Shown here one piece after another: positions 16,788 to 24,808 of a DNA stretch of 64,000 nt; the first letter of the stretch is position 1, and each line of letters begins with the position of its first letter. The stretch comes from RYN-133 sp036497285 (lineage in GTDB: Bacteria; Actinomycetota; Actinomycetes; Mycobacteriales; Jatrophihabitantaceae). The notes beneath the pieces were generated by a model. The model was not told the DNA's origin. It saw only the letters and a program-made list of their open reading frames with translations, and did not search any database. The stretch covers positions 12,088 to 76,087 of the forward strand of contig DASXJR010000121.1 of the NCBI GenBank assembly GCA_036497285.1. Direction: 5' to 3'. The position numbers were made by a program, and so were the translations under genes.

Positions 16788-18399
16788 CGTCACCAACCAG
16801 GTTCCGCCGCTGACCTCGGACATCAGCACATTCCCGGCGCTGCTCGAGGGACTGCACCGCGAGCGCGCGGGGTGGGCCGAACCGGAGGTACGCGAACTCG
16901 GGCAGCTCGCGAACAGCGGCGCCGCGCAGGAGTGGGGACGGGTGGCGAACGAGCACCCGCCGGTGCTGCACACGCACGACCGCTACGGCAACCGCATCGA
17001 CGAGGTCGAGTACCTGCCGCAGTACCACGAGCTGATGCAAGTGGCCGTGGAGCACGGCCTGCACGGTGCGCCGTGGGCGTCTGAGCGCGAGGGTGCGCAC
17101 GTGGCCCGCGCCGCGAAGCTGATGGCGTGGGGTGTCGCGGACGCCGGCCACCTGTGCCCGATCTCGATGACCTACGCCGTGGTGCCGGCGCTGCGTGCCA
17201 CCCCGGGCCTCGCCGCGCAGTACGAGCCGCTGCTGACCAGCACGTCCTACGACTACGGGCTGCGCGCGCCGCTCACCAAGCACGGGCTGATCGCCGGCAT
17301 GTCGATGACCGAGAAGCAGGGCGGTTCGGACGTGCGCGCCAACACCACGTCCGCCGTCCCGAACCAGGACGGCAGCTACCGGCTGACCGGGCACAAGTGG
17401 TTCACGTCCGCGCCGATGTCCGACCTGTTCCTCACCCTCGCCCAGGCGCCGGCCGGCCTGTCGTGCTTCCTCGTCCCGCGCGTGCTGCCGGACGGGTCTC
17501 GCAACGCCTTCTACGTGCAGCGGCTCAAGGACAAGCTCGGCAACAAGTCGAACGCGTCGTCCGAGATCGAGTACGAGGACGCCATCGGCTGGCTGGTCGG
17601 TGCGGAGGGGCGGGGCGTGCGGACCATCATCGAGATGGTCAACATGACCCGCCTCGACTGTGCGCTGATGGCTGCGGGCGGTATGCGCATCGGTACGGCC
17701 CACGCGGTGCACCACGCAACGCACCGGTCGGTGTTCGGCAAGCGGCTGCTCGACCAACCGGCGATGGTGAACGTACTTGCCGACCTGGCCGTCGACTCCG
17801 AGGCCGCGACCACGGTTGTGCTGCGACTGGCGGGTGCCGTCGACCGCGCCCTGCGCGGTGATGCGCGCGAGGCGGCGTTCCGGCGGGTCGGACTCGCGGT
17901 GACCAAGTACTGGCTCTGCAAGCGCTGGTCGACACATGCGGCCGAAGCGCTGGAATGCCTCGGCGGCAACGGTTACATCGAGGACTCCGGGCTGCCGCGG
18001 CTCTACCGCGAGGCGCCGCTCGTGTCGATCTGGGAGGGGTCGGGCAACGTCGCGGCGCTCGACACGCTGCGCGCGATGGTGCGTGAGCCGTCCGCGGTCG
18101 AGGCGTTCTTCGGCGAACTCGAGCTGGCCGAGGGCACTGACGCGCGCTACGACGACGCGCTCGCCCTGCTGCGCAAGCAGTTCAGCGACGCCGATCAGCT
18201 CGAGTACCGCGCCCGGCACATCGCCGAGCAGATGGCGATACTGCTGCAGGGTTCGTTGCTGCTGCGCGTCGGAAACCCCGCCGTGGCCGATGCATTCGTC
18301 GCTTCGCGGCTGGCGCGTGACTGGGGCGTCGCCTACGGCACGCTGCCGACCGGGGTCGACACCGCGACGATCCTCGAGCGCGCTGCCGTCCCTGTGTGA
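16771..18399 (+). CDS. Acyl-CoA dehydrogenase family protein, AidB-like
   Basis: The 542-residue length, the N-terminal extension (PPLTSDISTFPALLEGLHRE) and the segments MSMTEKQGGSDVRANTT, LTGHKWFTSAPMSD, LGGNGYIEDSGLPRLYREAP and WEGSGNV match the AidB subgroup, which is about 541 residues in E. coli. AidB binds FAD and DNA and is linked to the alkylation response; its substrate is uncertain. It is paired with the TetR gene upstream, so its own control here is probably ligand-driven rather than Ada-driven. Confidence 0.88.
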   Translation: MPHTHDVTNQVPPLTSDISTFPALLEGLHRERAGWAEPEVRELGQLANSGAAQEWGRVANEHPPVLHTHDRYGNRIDEVEYLPQYHELMQVAVEHGLHGAPWASEREGAHVARAAKLMAWGVADAGHLCPISMTYAVVPALRATPGLAAQYEPLLTSTSYDYGLRAPLTKHGLIAGMSMTEKQGGSDVRANTTSAVPNQDGSYRLTGHKWFTSAPMSDLFLTLAQAPAGLSCFLVPRVLPDGSRNAFYVQRLKDKLGNKSNASSEIEYEDAIGWLVGAEGRGVRTIIEMVNMTRLDCALMAAGGMRIGTAHAVHHATHRSVFGKRLLDQPAMVNVLADLAVDSEAATTVVLRLAGAVDRALRGDAREAAFRRVGLAVTKYWLCKRWSTHAAEALECLGGNGYIEDSGLPRLYREAPLVSIWEGSGNVAALDTLRAMVREPSAVEAFFGELELAEGTDARYDDALALLRKQFSDADQLEYRARHIAEQMAILLQGSLLLRVGNPAVADAFVASRLARDWGVAYGTLPTGVDTATILERAAVPV

Positions 18400-18483
18400 T
18401 CAAGCGGAATTGACGAGTTCCAGCATGTGCGCGATGCGCTCCTCTCGGTCACGGCGCCATCAAATCACTTCGCGAGTGGTCAC

Positions 18484-19332
18484 TTACGCGCCGAGTGCCC
18501 GCGTGCGGCGATAGCCGATGAGCCGGCACACCGCGTAGATCGCGAACGAGATCGTGGTGATGTACGGACTGATCGGGATGCCGTCCGAGCCGACCGCGAT
18601 CATGATGCCGCCGACCGTCGATGTGGTCGCGAACAGCACCGACAGCACCGGTACGAGCACCGGCGAGGCCGTCACGCGCATTGCGGCCGCGGCCGGCGTG
18701 CACACGATCGACAACACGAGCAGCGCACCGACCACTTGGATCGACATCGCCACGGTCAGGCCGAGTACGAGCATGAATGCGGGCGACAGCAGACGCACCG
18801 GCACCCCGCGCGCCGCCGCCGCTTCGGGATCGGTGCTGGCGAACACGAGCGGACGCCACATGACCGCGAGCGCGAGCACGACTGCGACCGACGTCCAGAT
18901 CAGGTAGGTCAGCTGCACGGTGTCGACCGCGACGATCTGGCCGAGCAGCGTGCCGAACTTGTTCGCCGACCTGCCCCGGTACAGCGCGAGGAACAGCACC
19001 CCGAGGCCGAGCCCGAACGGCATGAGCACGCCGATGATCGAGTTGCGCTCGCGCGCGCGGACGCCGAGCACGCCGATGATCAACGCGGCGAGCAGCGACC
19101 CGAGGATCGAGCCGAGCACCACGCTGATGCCGGCCAGGAGCGCGGCCGCGGCACCGGCGAACGACAGCTCCGAGATGCCGTGCACGGCGAAGGGCAGGTC
19201 GCGCATCATCACGAACGTGCTGATCAGCCCGCACACCACACCCAGCACCGCGCCGGCGATGATCGAGTTGTGCACGAGCGCGAGCAGCGCGCCGTAGTCG
19301 CTGAAGTCGAAGATCCGCTGCCAGATGGTCAT
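18484..19332 (-). CDS. Metal ABC transporter permease (ZnuB/MntB family)
   Basis: The 282-residue membrane protein has eight or nine hydrophobic segments and the family motifs SIIAGAVLGVVCGLISTFVM and AVHGISELSFAGAAAA. It is the third gene of a metal uptake operon (binding protein, ATPase, permease), with a 7-bp gap after the ATPase. Zinc or manganese are the usual substrates; a Zur-like palindrome in front of the operon makes zinc somewhat more likely. Confidence 0.9.
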   Translation of the reverse strand: MTIWQRIFDFSDYGALLALVHNSIIAGAVLGVVCGLISTFVMMRDLPFAVHGISELSFAGAAAALLAGISVVLGSILGSLLAALIIGVLGVRARERNSIIGVLMPFGLGLGVLFLALYRGRSANKFGTLLGQIVAVDTVQLTYLIWTSVAVVLALAVMWRPLVFASTDPEAAAARGVPVRLLSPAFMLVLGLTVAMSIQVVGALLVLSIVCTPAAAAMRVTASPVLVPVLSVLFATTSTVGGIMIAVGSDGIPISPYITTISFAIYAVCRLIGYRRTRALGA

Positions 19333-19339
19333 GCCGGGC

Positions 19340-20137
19340 TCACGTCACGACCGCCTCGTCGTGATGTGCGTGCTCGTCCGGGACGCCGGCGACGATGATC
19401 CGCCCGCCAGTCCGGATCACGTCGACCTGCCGCCCGTAGAGCCCGGTCAGCGTCTGCGAGGTCATCACCTCGTCGACCGTCCCCACCCGGAACTGGTTGT
19501 CGGCGAGATAGAGCACCCGGTCGACGTACGGCAGCACCGGGTTGATCTCGTGGGTCACGAACACCACCGCGGTACCGTGCTGGCGCCGCCGCTGGTCGAT
19601 CAGTTCGGTGATCGCCACCTGGTGGTTGAGGTCGAGCGAGAGCAGCGGCTCGTCGCACAGCAGCAGCTTGGGATCGCTGGCCAGGGCCTGGGCGATGCGT
19701 ACGCGCTGCTGTTCGCCCCCCGACAGCAGGCCGATCGGGGCATCCGCGTACCCGGCCGCCCCGACCGAGGCGAGTGCGGCCTCGACGACGTCTCGTCGAC
19801 GCGAGCCGCCCCGGCCGATGCCCCAGCGGTGCCCGTCGATGCCCAGTCCGACCAAGTCGCGGGCACGCAGCGGCGTGAGCGGGTCGAGCGCGCGCTGCTG
19901 CGGCACGTACCCGATCAGCGTGCTGCCCCGGCGGGCCGGGTGCCCGTCGACGAGCACCTGCCCCGCGCTGAGCGGCTGCAGCCCCAGCACGGCGCGCAAC
20001 AGGCTGGTCTTGCCGGACCCGTTCGCCCCGAGCACGGCGAGGAACTCACCGGCGGCCACGTCGAGGTCGAGGCCGTGCCACAGCTCGCGGTCGCGGTAGC
20101 CGAGCGCGGCGCCGCGCAGTTCGAGTACCGGGGTCAT
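19340..20137 (-). CDS. Metal ABC transporter ATP-binding protein
   Basis: The 265-residue ATPase has Walker A GANGSGKTSLLRA, signature LLSGGEQQRVRIAQAL, Walker B LLLCDEPLLSLDL and the switch histidine FVTHEIN. A histidine-rich tail (DEHAHHDE) is typical of zinc/manganese systems. Its ATG overlaps the stop of the binding-protein gene by 4 bp. Confidence 0.92.
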   Translation of the reverse strand: MTPVLELRGAALGYRDRELWHGLDLDVAAGEFLAVLGANGSGKTSLLRAVLGLQPLSAGQVLVDGHPARRGSTLIGYVPQQRALDPLTPLRARDLVGLGIDGHRWGIGRGGSRRRDVVEAALASVGAAGYADAPIGLLSGGEQQRVRIAQALASDPKLLLCDEPLLSLDLNHQVAITELIDQRRRQHGTAVVFVTHEINPVLPYVDRVLYLADNQFRVGTVDEVMTSQTLTGLYGRQVDVIRTGGRIIVAGVPDEHAHHDEAVVT

Positions 20138-21027
20138 CGGGCCAGCGCCTTCGCCAGGGCCTGTAGGTTGCCGCGCATCCAGGCCAGGTAGGTCGTCCCG
20201 CTCGGCAACGTCTCGCTCATCGGTACGGCCGGCACTCCGACGGCCCGGGCCGAGGCCAGTACTCGGGTGGTCTCGGCGCCGGCGGTCTGGTCGTTGTAGA
20301 CGAGCGCGCGCACGACATGGTCGTCGAACAGCTCCAGGGTCTGTTCCAGCACCGATACCGAGGCGTCCGTGCCGTCCTCGACGCTGGTGCTGAACTGCTC
20401 GGGGGTGCGGTTGACCAGACCGCAGGCGGCCAGCAGGTAGCCGGGCAACGGCTCGGTGATCGCGACAGGCGTACCGCGGTAGCGCGCTCGCAGCGCACGC
20501 TCGGTGCGTTGCAGTTCGCGCAGCCCGGCCCGCAACCGGACCGCGTTGTGACCGAACGTCGCGGCCGCGGACGGACGACGCGCCGACAGCACCGCCGCCA
20601 CCCGGGTCACGAACCGCTCGACGGTCGCGAAGTCGTACCAGACGTGCTCGTTGAACGATTCCGTGACCGGGCGGCCGCTCAGTGCGGCGACGCGAATGGT
20701 CGTAGCGCTCTTCCTGCCGGACGCGCTGCGCATCCGGTCCATGAAGTCGTCGTAGCCGGCGCCGTTCTCGACGATCACGTCGGCGCGCGACAGAGCCAAC
20801 TGATCGCGGGCGCTGGCCTGATAGGAGTGCGGGTCCTGCGACGGGTCGTCGATGAAGGCAGTCACGTCCGCCGACGCACCGGCGACGTCACGAACGAGGT
20901 CGGCGTAGACATCGGTCGAGACGACGACCTGCAGCCGGTCGTCCCGAGCGCCGGCGGCGGAGCATCCGGCGGCTGCCGCCAGGACGAGGGCGAGAGGCAG
21001 CGAGAGGACGGTGCGCAGTCGGGCCAT
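20134..21027 (-). CDS. Metal ABC transporter substrate-binding lipoprotein (ZnuA-like)
   Basis: The 297-residue protein carries a lipoprotein signal with lipobox LAAAAGC (Cys22) and the cluster-A-I binding-protein fold: STDVYADLVRDVAG, DPSQDPHSY, ENGAGYDDFMDRM and NEHVWYDFATVERF. The histidines in DPHSY and NEHVW are the expected metal ligands. The AGGGGAGG just before ATG is a strong ribosome site. It is the first gene of the operon and lies next to a palindrome. Confidence 0.9.
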   Translation of the reverse strand: MARLRTVLSLPLALVLAAAAGCSAAGARDDRLQVVVSTDVYADLVRDVAGASADVTAFIDDPSQDPHSYQASARDQLALSRADVIVENGAGYDDFMDRMRSASGRKSATTIRVAALSGRPVTESFNEHVWYDFATVERFVTRVAAVLSARRPSAAATFGHNAVRLRAGLRELQRTERALRARYRGTPVAITEPLPGYLLAACGLVNRTPEQFSTSVEDGTDASVSVLEQTLELFDDHVVRALVYNDQTAGAETTRVLASARAVGVPAVPMSETLPSGTTYLAWMRGNLQALAKALAR

Positions 21028-21042
21028 TGCCTCCCCTTACCG

Positions 21043-21058
21043 ATATCGACAACGATAT
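21043..21058. promoter_or_regulatory. Candidate metalloregulator operator
   Basis: ATATCG-ACAA-CGATAT is a perfect inverted repeat 16-31 nt upstream of the binding-protein start, in AT-richer DNA. Its placement fits a Zur or similar metalloregulator box, but the match to described Zur consensus sequences is only partial. Confidence 0.45.
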
Positions 21059-21128
21059 TCAATAAGAGGTTAGCAGCAATGACCTGGCACGGAATCGCTG
21101 GGTTGCCGGGTTCGCGGGGGAGCGAGGC

Positions 21129-21374
21129 TCAGCTGGCGCGGCGGTGCGGCGAGGCCATCAGCAGTTCAGCGCGCCGGGCGCCGCAGCTCTGACCGTTCGG
21201 GAGCAACTCGCCGAAGTCCTCGAAGAGCACGATGCCGTTGCAGAGCAGGCTCCAGCCCTGCTCCGGGTGTGACACGAGCACGTGCGCGGCGTCCCGGTCG
21301 GTCGCGTCGATCGACGGGCACCGCGGCGTGTGATGGCACTCGGCGCGACTTGAGGCTTCGTGGGTGATCGTCAT
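21129..21374 (-). CDS. DUF5999 family small protein
   Basis: The 81-residue protein contains HHTPRCPSIDATDRDAAHVL and HPEQGWSLLCNGIVLFED, which is the conserved core of DUF5999 proteins common in streptomycetes. Function unknown. ATG 21374 with AGGA about 10 nt upstream is chosen; the core begins at residue 13. It is single, facing left, with a long non-coding leader. Confidence 0.8.
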   Translation of the reverse strand: MTITHEASSRAECHHTPRCPSIDATDRDAAHVLVSHPEQGWSLLCNGIVLFEDFGELLPNGQSCGARRAELLMASPHRRAS

Positions 21375-21699
21375 GTCTTTCGGTCCTGTGGGGGGAGATC
21401 CAGGGGGCGGATCGGCGTGGCTTGTAGTTGTCAAGAGCTCCAACCAATCGAAGTGATACCCGGCTGGCTGTCAGATATCCGATCGGCCCTGAAATCGCTT
21501 TCAGGGAGAGCCACATCACAAGTCTGCCCGGGAAACCGTTTCTGTCCACGCGACACGACGGAGGTTGGCACGTCGTATCGGACAAACCCGGACAACTCAT
21601 GTGTGCTCGTTGTGAAATTGTTACCGCTCCGTGATGTTGCAACCGCTTGGTTTGGTCGGAGCGCGAACAATAAAACTACGCCGCGATCCTATGAACGCG
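21375..21699. other. 325-bp non-coding region with a perfect palindrome
   Basis: This stretch between the DUF5999 start and the HAD stop holds no gene I can support and is clearly more AT-rich than its surroundings. CCCTGAAA (21487-21494) and TTTCAGGG (21499-21506) form a perfect 8-bp palindrome with spacer TCGC, 113 nt or more upstream of the DUF5999 start. It may be an operator or a hairpin in a long leader. Confidence 0.5.
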
Positions 21700-22161
21700 T
21701 CAGGTGCGGCCCCACTGCTCTTGCGCCGCTCTCAGGTCGGGGTCGCGCGGCACCCAATCGGCCAGCACGGCGGGGTACCCGGCGCGCATCGCGGCGTCCA
21801 CGACCTCGGCGTCGTCATCGATCAGCGCGGCGATCCCACGGGACGCGAGCCGGTTCAGCACACCGAGTTTGTAGACCCGCGCGGGTCGGTAGTCGCCGTC
21901 GCGACGCATGTGCAGTTCTGTCGTGGGAAGCCCGTGTTCGTCGAACCACGCCAGGGTGGTGTCGCGCAGCCGTTCCGGACGGCCGGTCAGCCACACGATC
22001 TCGTGCTCGCGGGAGAGGTCCGCGACCAGCCGCGCGCCCTCGGACAGCAGTGGGTCTGCGCCGGCCTCGGCGAAGAACCGGTTCCACTTGTGCCGCTGCA
22101 GGTGGTGCAGTCGGTGCCGCACATCGGCGACCACGCCGTCCACATCGAAGATCGCGAGCAC
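21700..22161 (-). CDS. HAD-superfamily phosphatase (polynucleotide-kinase 3'-phosphatase-like)
   Basis: The 153-residue protein begins LAIFDVDGVVADVRHRL, HAD motif I with the nucleophile Asp, then WLTGRPERLRDTT (motif II), YKLGVLNRL (motif III lysine) and ALIDDDAEVVDAA (motif IV). It resembles the phosphatase domain of bacterial/phage polynucleotide kinase and related small HAD proteins. GTG 22161 is chosen because motif I begins at residue 5; it is divergent from guaB1 across 48 bp. Confidence 0.75.
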   Translation of the reverse strand: MLAIFDVDGVVADVRHRLHHLQRHKWNRFFAEAGADPLLSEGARLVADLSREHEIVWLTGRPERLRDTTLAWFDEHGLPTTELHMRRDGDYRPARVYKLGVLNRLASRGIAALIDDDAEVVDAAMRAGYPAVLADWVPRDPDLRAAQEQWGRT

Positions 22162-22209
22162 GGTTGTCCAGCCTACGAGGACCGAATCGCGCACTACACT
22201 CAGTTACTC

Positions 22210-23643
22210 GTGCGCTTCCTCGATCCCGTCCCACCGTTCGAGCTGACCTATGACGACGTGTTCATGGTCCCGGCCCGCTCCGAGGTCGCGTCCCGTTTCG
22301 ACGTCGACCTGACCACGAACGACGGCAGCGGGACAACCATCCCGATCGCCGTTGCCAACATGACGGCGGTTGCCGGGCGCCGGATGGCCGAAACCGTCGC
22401 GCGGCGCGGCGGCATCACCGTGCTGCCGCAGGACATCCCGGCCGGGGTCGTCGGCGAGGTCGTCGCGTGGGTCAAGACCCGCCATCCTGTCGTCGAGACC
22501 GCCGTCACGCTGGCGCCGCAGGCGCCGATCAGCGACGCGTTGGCGCTGCTGCCCAAGCGAGCGCACGGGGCGCTGGTGGTCGTCGACGGCGGACGGCCGG
22601 TGGGCGTCGTGACGGAGGCCGACTGCGCCGGTGCGGACCGGTTTGCACAGTTGCACCAGGTCATGACCCCCGATCCGCTGGTGCTGGTCGACCCGCTCGA
22701 CCCACAGCAGGCGTTCGAGACGCTGGACAAGGCCCGCCGCAAGCTTGCTCCGGTGGTCGGCGCCGACGGCCAACTCCTGGGCATTCTCACCCGTACCGGT
22801 GCCCTGCGCTCGACCATCTACCGTCCGGCTGTGGACGCGGACGGACGGTTGCGCGTCGGCGCCGCGATCGGCGTGAACGGCGACGTGGCGGGCAAAGCCG
22901 CGGAACTGATCGGGGCGGGCGTCGACGTGCTCGTGATGGACACCGCGCACGGCCATCAGCAGCGCATGATCGACGCCCTGCGCGCGGTAAGGGCGATCGC
23001 GCCGTCCGTCCCGGTGGTTGCAGGCAACGTGGTCTCGGCCGACGGCACGCGCGAGCTCATCGGGGCCGGCGCGGACATCGTGAAGGTGGGTGTGGGCCCG
23101 GGCGCCATGTGCACCACCCGGATGATGACCGGCGTGGGCCGGCCGCAGTTCTCGGCCGTGCTCGAGTGCGCGTCGGCCGCACGGGAGCTGGGGCGCCACG
23201 TCTGGGCCGACGGCGGCGTCCGCCACCCGCGCGACGTCGCGCTGGCGCTGGCGGCCGGAGCGTCGTCGGTGATGATCGGGTCGTGGTTCGCCGGCACCCA
23301 CGAGTCGCCGGGCGACCTGCACGTCTCCCCGGACGGTCGCAAGTACAAGGAGAGCTTCGGCATGGCGTCCGCGCGTGCGGTGGCGAACCGCACCGCGGGG
23401 GAGAGCGGTTTCGACCGGGCCCGCAAGGCGCTGTTCGAGGAGGGCATCTCCAGCGGCCGGCAGTTCCTCGATCCGGACCGGCCGGGCGTCGAGGACCTGG
23501 TCGACACCATCACCGCGGGCGTGCGCTCGGCGTGCACCTACGCCGGAGCGACCACGCTCGAGCAGCTGCACGAGCGGGCGGTCGTGGGCGTCCAGTCGGC
23601 GTCGGGTTACGCCGAAGGTCGCCCGCTGTATGCCGGCTGGTGA
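22210..23643 (+). CDS. guaB1: GuaB1-type IMPDH/GMP reductase family protein
   Basis: The 477-residue protein is an IMPDH-fold TIM barrel with two CBS motifs inserted (about residues 95-205). The catalytic loop GVGPGAMCTTR has Cys301, and the later GGVRHPRDVALALAAGAS and EGISSGRQFLDPDRP are family features. Length and N-terminus (FLDPVPPFELTYDDVFMVP) match mycobacterial GuaB1, for which GMP reductase activity rather than IMP dehydrogenase activity has been reported. GTG 22210 is used because the frame upstream is antisense to the HAD gene. The trpS leader begins 13 bp after its stop. Confidence 0.88.
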   Translation: MRFLDPVPPFELTYDDVFMVPARSEVASRFDVDLTTNDGSGTTIPIAVANMTAVAGRRMAETVARRGGITVLPQDIPAGVVGEVVAWVKTRHPVVETAVTLAPQAPISDALALLPKRAHGALVVVDGGRPVGVVTEADCAGADRFAQLHQVMTPDPLVLVDPLDPQQAFETLDKARRKLAPVVGADGQLLGILTRTGALRSTIYRPAVDADGRLRVGAAIGVNGDVAGKAAELIGAGVDVLVMDTAHGHQQRMIDALRAVRAIAPSVPVVAGNVVSADGTRELIGAGADIVKVGVGPGAMCTTRMMTGVGRPQFSAVLECASAARELGRHVWADGGVRHPRDVALALAAGASSVMIGSWFAGTHESPGDLHVSPDGRKYKESFGMASARAVANRTAGESGFDRARKALFEEGISSGRQFLDPDRPGVEDLVDTITAGVRSACTYAGATTLEQLHERAVVGVQSASGYAEGRPLYAGW

Positions 23644-23656
23644 GTAAGCTGCCGAC

Positions 23657-23701
23657 ATGACTTCGCGCGTGCAGCGGTGGTGGCCGTCCTCGGACGGCTG
23701 A
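23657..23701 (+). CDS. trpS leader peptide with tandem Trp codons
   Basis: ATG 23657 opens a 14-residue peptide, MTSRVQRWWPSSDG, with adjacent Trp codons at 23678-23683 and a TGA at 23699-23701. It lies directly upstream of a terminator hairpin and trpS. Stalling of the ribosome at the TGG pair when charged tRNA-Trp is scarce would free downstream RNA to form an antiterminator. No clear Shine-Dalgarno site is visible. Confidence 0.8.
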   Translation: MTSRVQRWWPSSDG

Positions 23702-23752
23702 TCTTCGCGCACCCGCACTCACTCAGGGCCGTCCGGATTCGGGCGGCCCTTT
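23682..23752 (+). promoter_or_regulatory. Ribosome-mediated tryptophan attenuator of trpS
   Basis: Four segments show mutually exclusive pairing. Segment 1 GGCCGTCC (23682-23689) and segment 3 GGGCCGTCC (23726-23734) carry the same sequence and both complement segment 2 GGACGGC (23692-23698). Segment 3 with its next base (GGGCCGTCCG, 23726-23735) also pairs with segment 4 CGGGCGGCCC (23740-23749) around loop GATT to make a 10-bp terminator stem followed by TTT. Segment 1 overlaps the second Trp codon. This is the classical 1:2, 2:3, 3:4 attenuator logic. Confidence 0.85.
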
Positions 23753-23797
23753 GTGCTGCCCGGATGCGGCGACCCGCTATTCGTCAAGGCAGGAACC

Positions 23798-24775
23798 ATG
23801 TCCCGCATCCTCACCGGCGACCGGCCGACCGGTGCGCTTCACCTCGGCCACTACTTCGGCACGCTCGCCAATCGAGTGCGACTGCAACGCGAGGGCCACC
23901 AGGTTTTCGTCGTGGTCGCCGACTACCAGGTCATCACCGATCGCGACGAGCCCGGGCCGTTACGCGACACCGTGCGTGAACTCGTCCGTGACTATCTGGC
24001 GGTCGGCCTCGACTCCGATTTCACCGTCGTGTTCCCGCACAGCTCAGTACCGGCGTTGAACCAGTTGCTGCTGCCGTTCCTCTCGCTGGTCGGCAAGGGC
24101 GAGTTGGAACGAAATCCCACCGTGAAGGACGAGATCCGCTACGCCGGCCGGTCGACGGTCAGCGGGCTGATGCTCACCTATCCGGTGCATCAGGCGGCAG
24201 ACATCCTGTTCTGCAAGGGCGAACTCGTTCCTGTCGGCAAGGACCAACTGCCGCACCTCGAGCTGTCTCGCTCGATCGCGCGTCGGTTCAACGAGCGGTA
24301 CGGGCCGGTGTTCCCGCTGCCCGAGGCGCTGCTGGGCGAGGTACCGGTGTTGCGCGGCCTGGACGGGCGGAAGATGAGCAAGAGCCTCGGCAACGCGCTC
24401 GCACTCTCGGACGGACGTGACGCGATCGCGGCCAAGATCCGCGGCGCGCGCACCGACAGTTCGCGCACGATCACCTACGAACCGTCGACCCGCCCCGACG
24501 TCGCCAACCTGCTCACGATCGCCGCGCTGTGCAGCGGCCGTACGCCGGTCGACGTCGCGGACGAGGTCGGCGACAGCGGCGCGGCTGCGTTGAAGGCGCT
24601 GACCATCGAGGCGGTCGACAGCCTGCTGGCGCCGATCCGCGCCCGCCGCGCAACCATCGGCGACGACGAGGTGAGCCGGCTGCTCAAACGCGGGATCGCG
24701 ACCGCCCGCGACATCGCCGACACGACCCTGGCGGAGGTGCACTCAGCAATGGGAATGGATGTCATCGCCCTTTAG
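23798..24775 (+). CDS. trpS: Tryptophanyl-tRNA synthetase
   Basis: The 325-residue class I synthetase has the HIGH-type motif TGALHLGHYFG near residue 15 and the KMSKS loop GRKMSKSLGNAL near residue 195, plus YPVHQAADILF. ATG 23798 has AGGA about 4 nt upstream. It is preceded by a Trp-codon leader and terminator, so expression should rise when tryptophanyl-tRNA is low. Ribosome-mediated attenuation of trpS is known in some Streptomyces. A second trpS elsewhere cannot be excluded. Confidence 0.95.
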   Translation: MSRILTGDRPTGALHLGHYFGTLANRVRLQREGHQVFVVVADYQVITDRDEPGPLRDTVRELVRDYLAVGLDSDFTVVFPHSSVPALNQLLLPFLSLVGKGELERNPTVKDEIRYAGRSTVSGLMLTYPVHQAADILFCKGELVPVGKDQLPHLELSRSIARRFNERYGPVFPLPEALLGEVPVLRGLDGRKMSKSLGNALALSDGRDAIAAKIRGARTDSSRTITYEPSTRPDVANLLTIAALCSGRTPVDVADEVGDSGAAALKALTIEAVDSLLAPIRARRATIGDDEVSRLLKRGIATARDIADTTLAEVHSAMGMDVIAL

Positions 24776-24808
24776 GCACAGGGCTTTCCGGTGTGTGACA
24801 GTTGATGC

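Noticed and set aside
18474..18482. Third AGTGGTCA element near the metal permease stop
   Set aside because: Only a single half-site is visible without the nested partner, so it is probably coincidental.
22204..23718. Long minus-strand open frame opposite guaB1
   Set aside because: guaB1 on the plus strand has CBS motifs and a catalytic Cys loop, so this is an antisense shadow.
23657..23797. T-box riboswitch upstream of trpS
   Set aside because: No specifier loop or T-box sequence; a Trp-rich leader peptide with attenuator segments explains the region.
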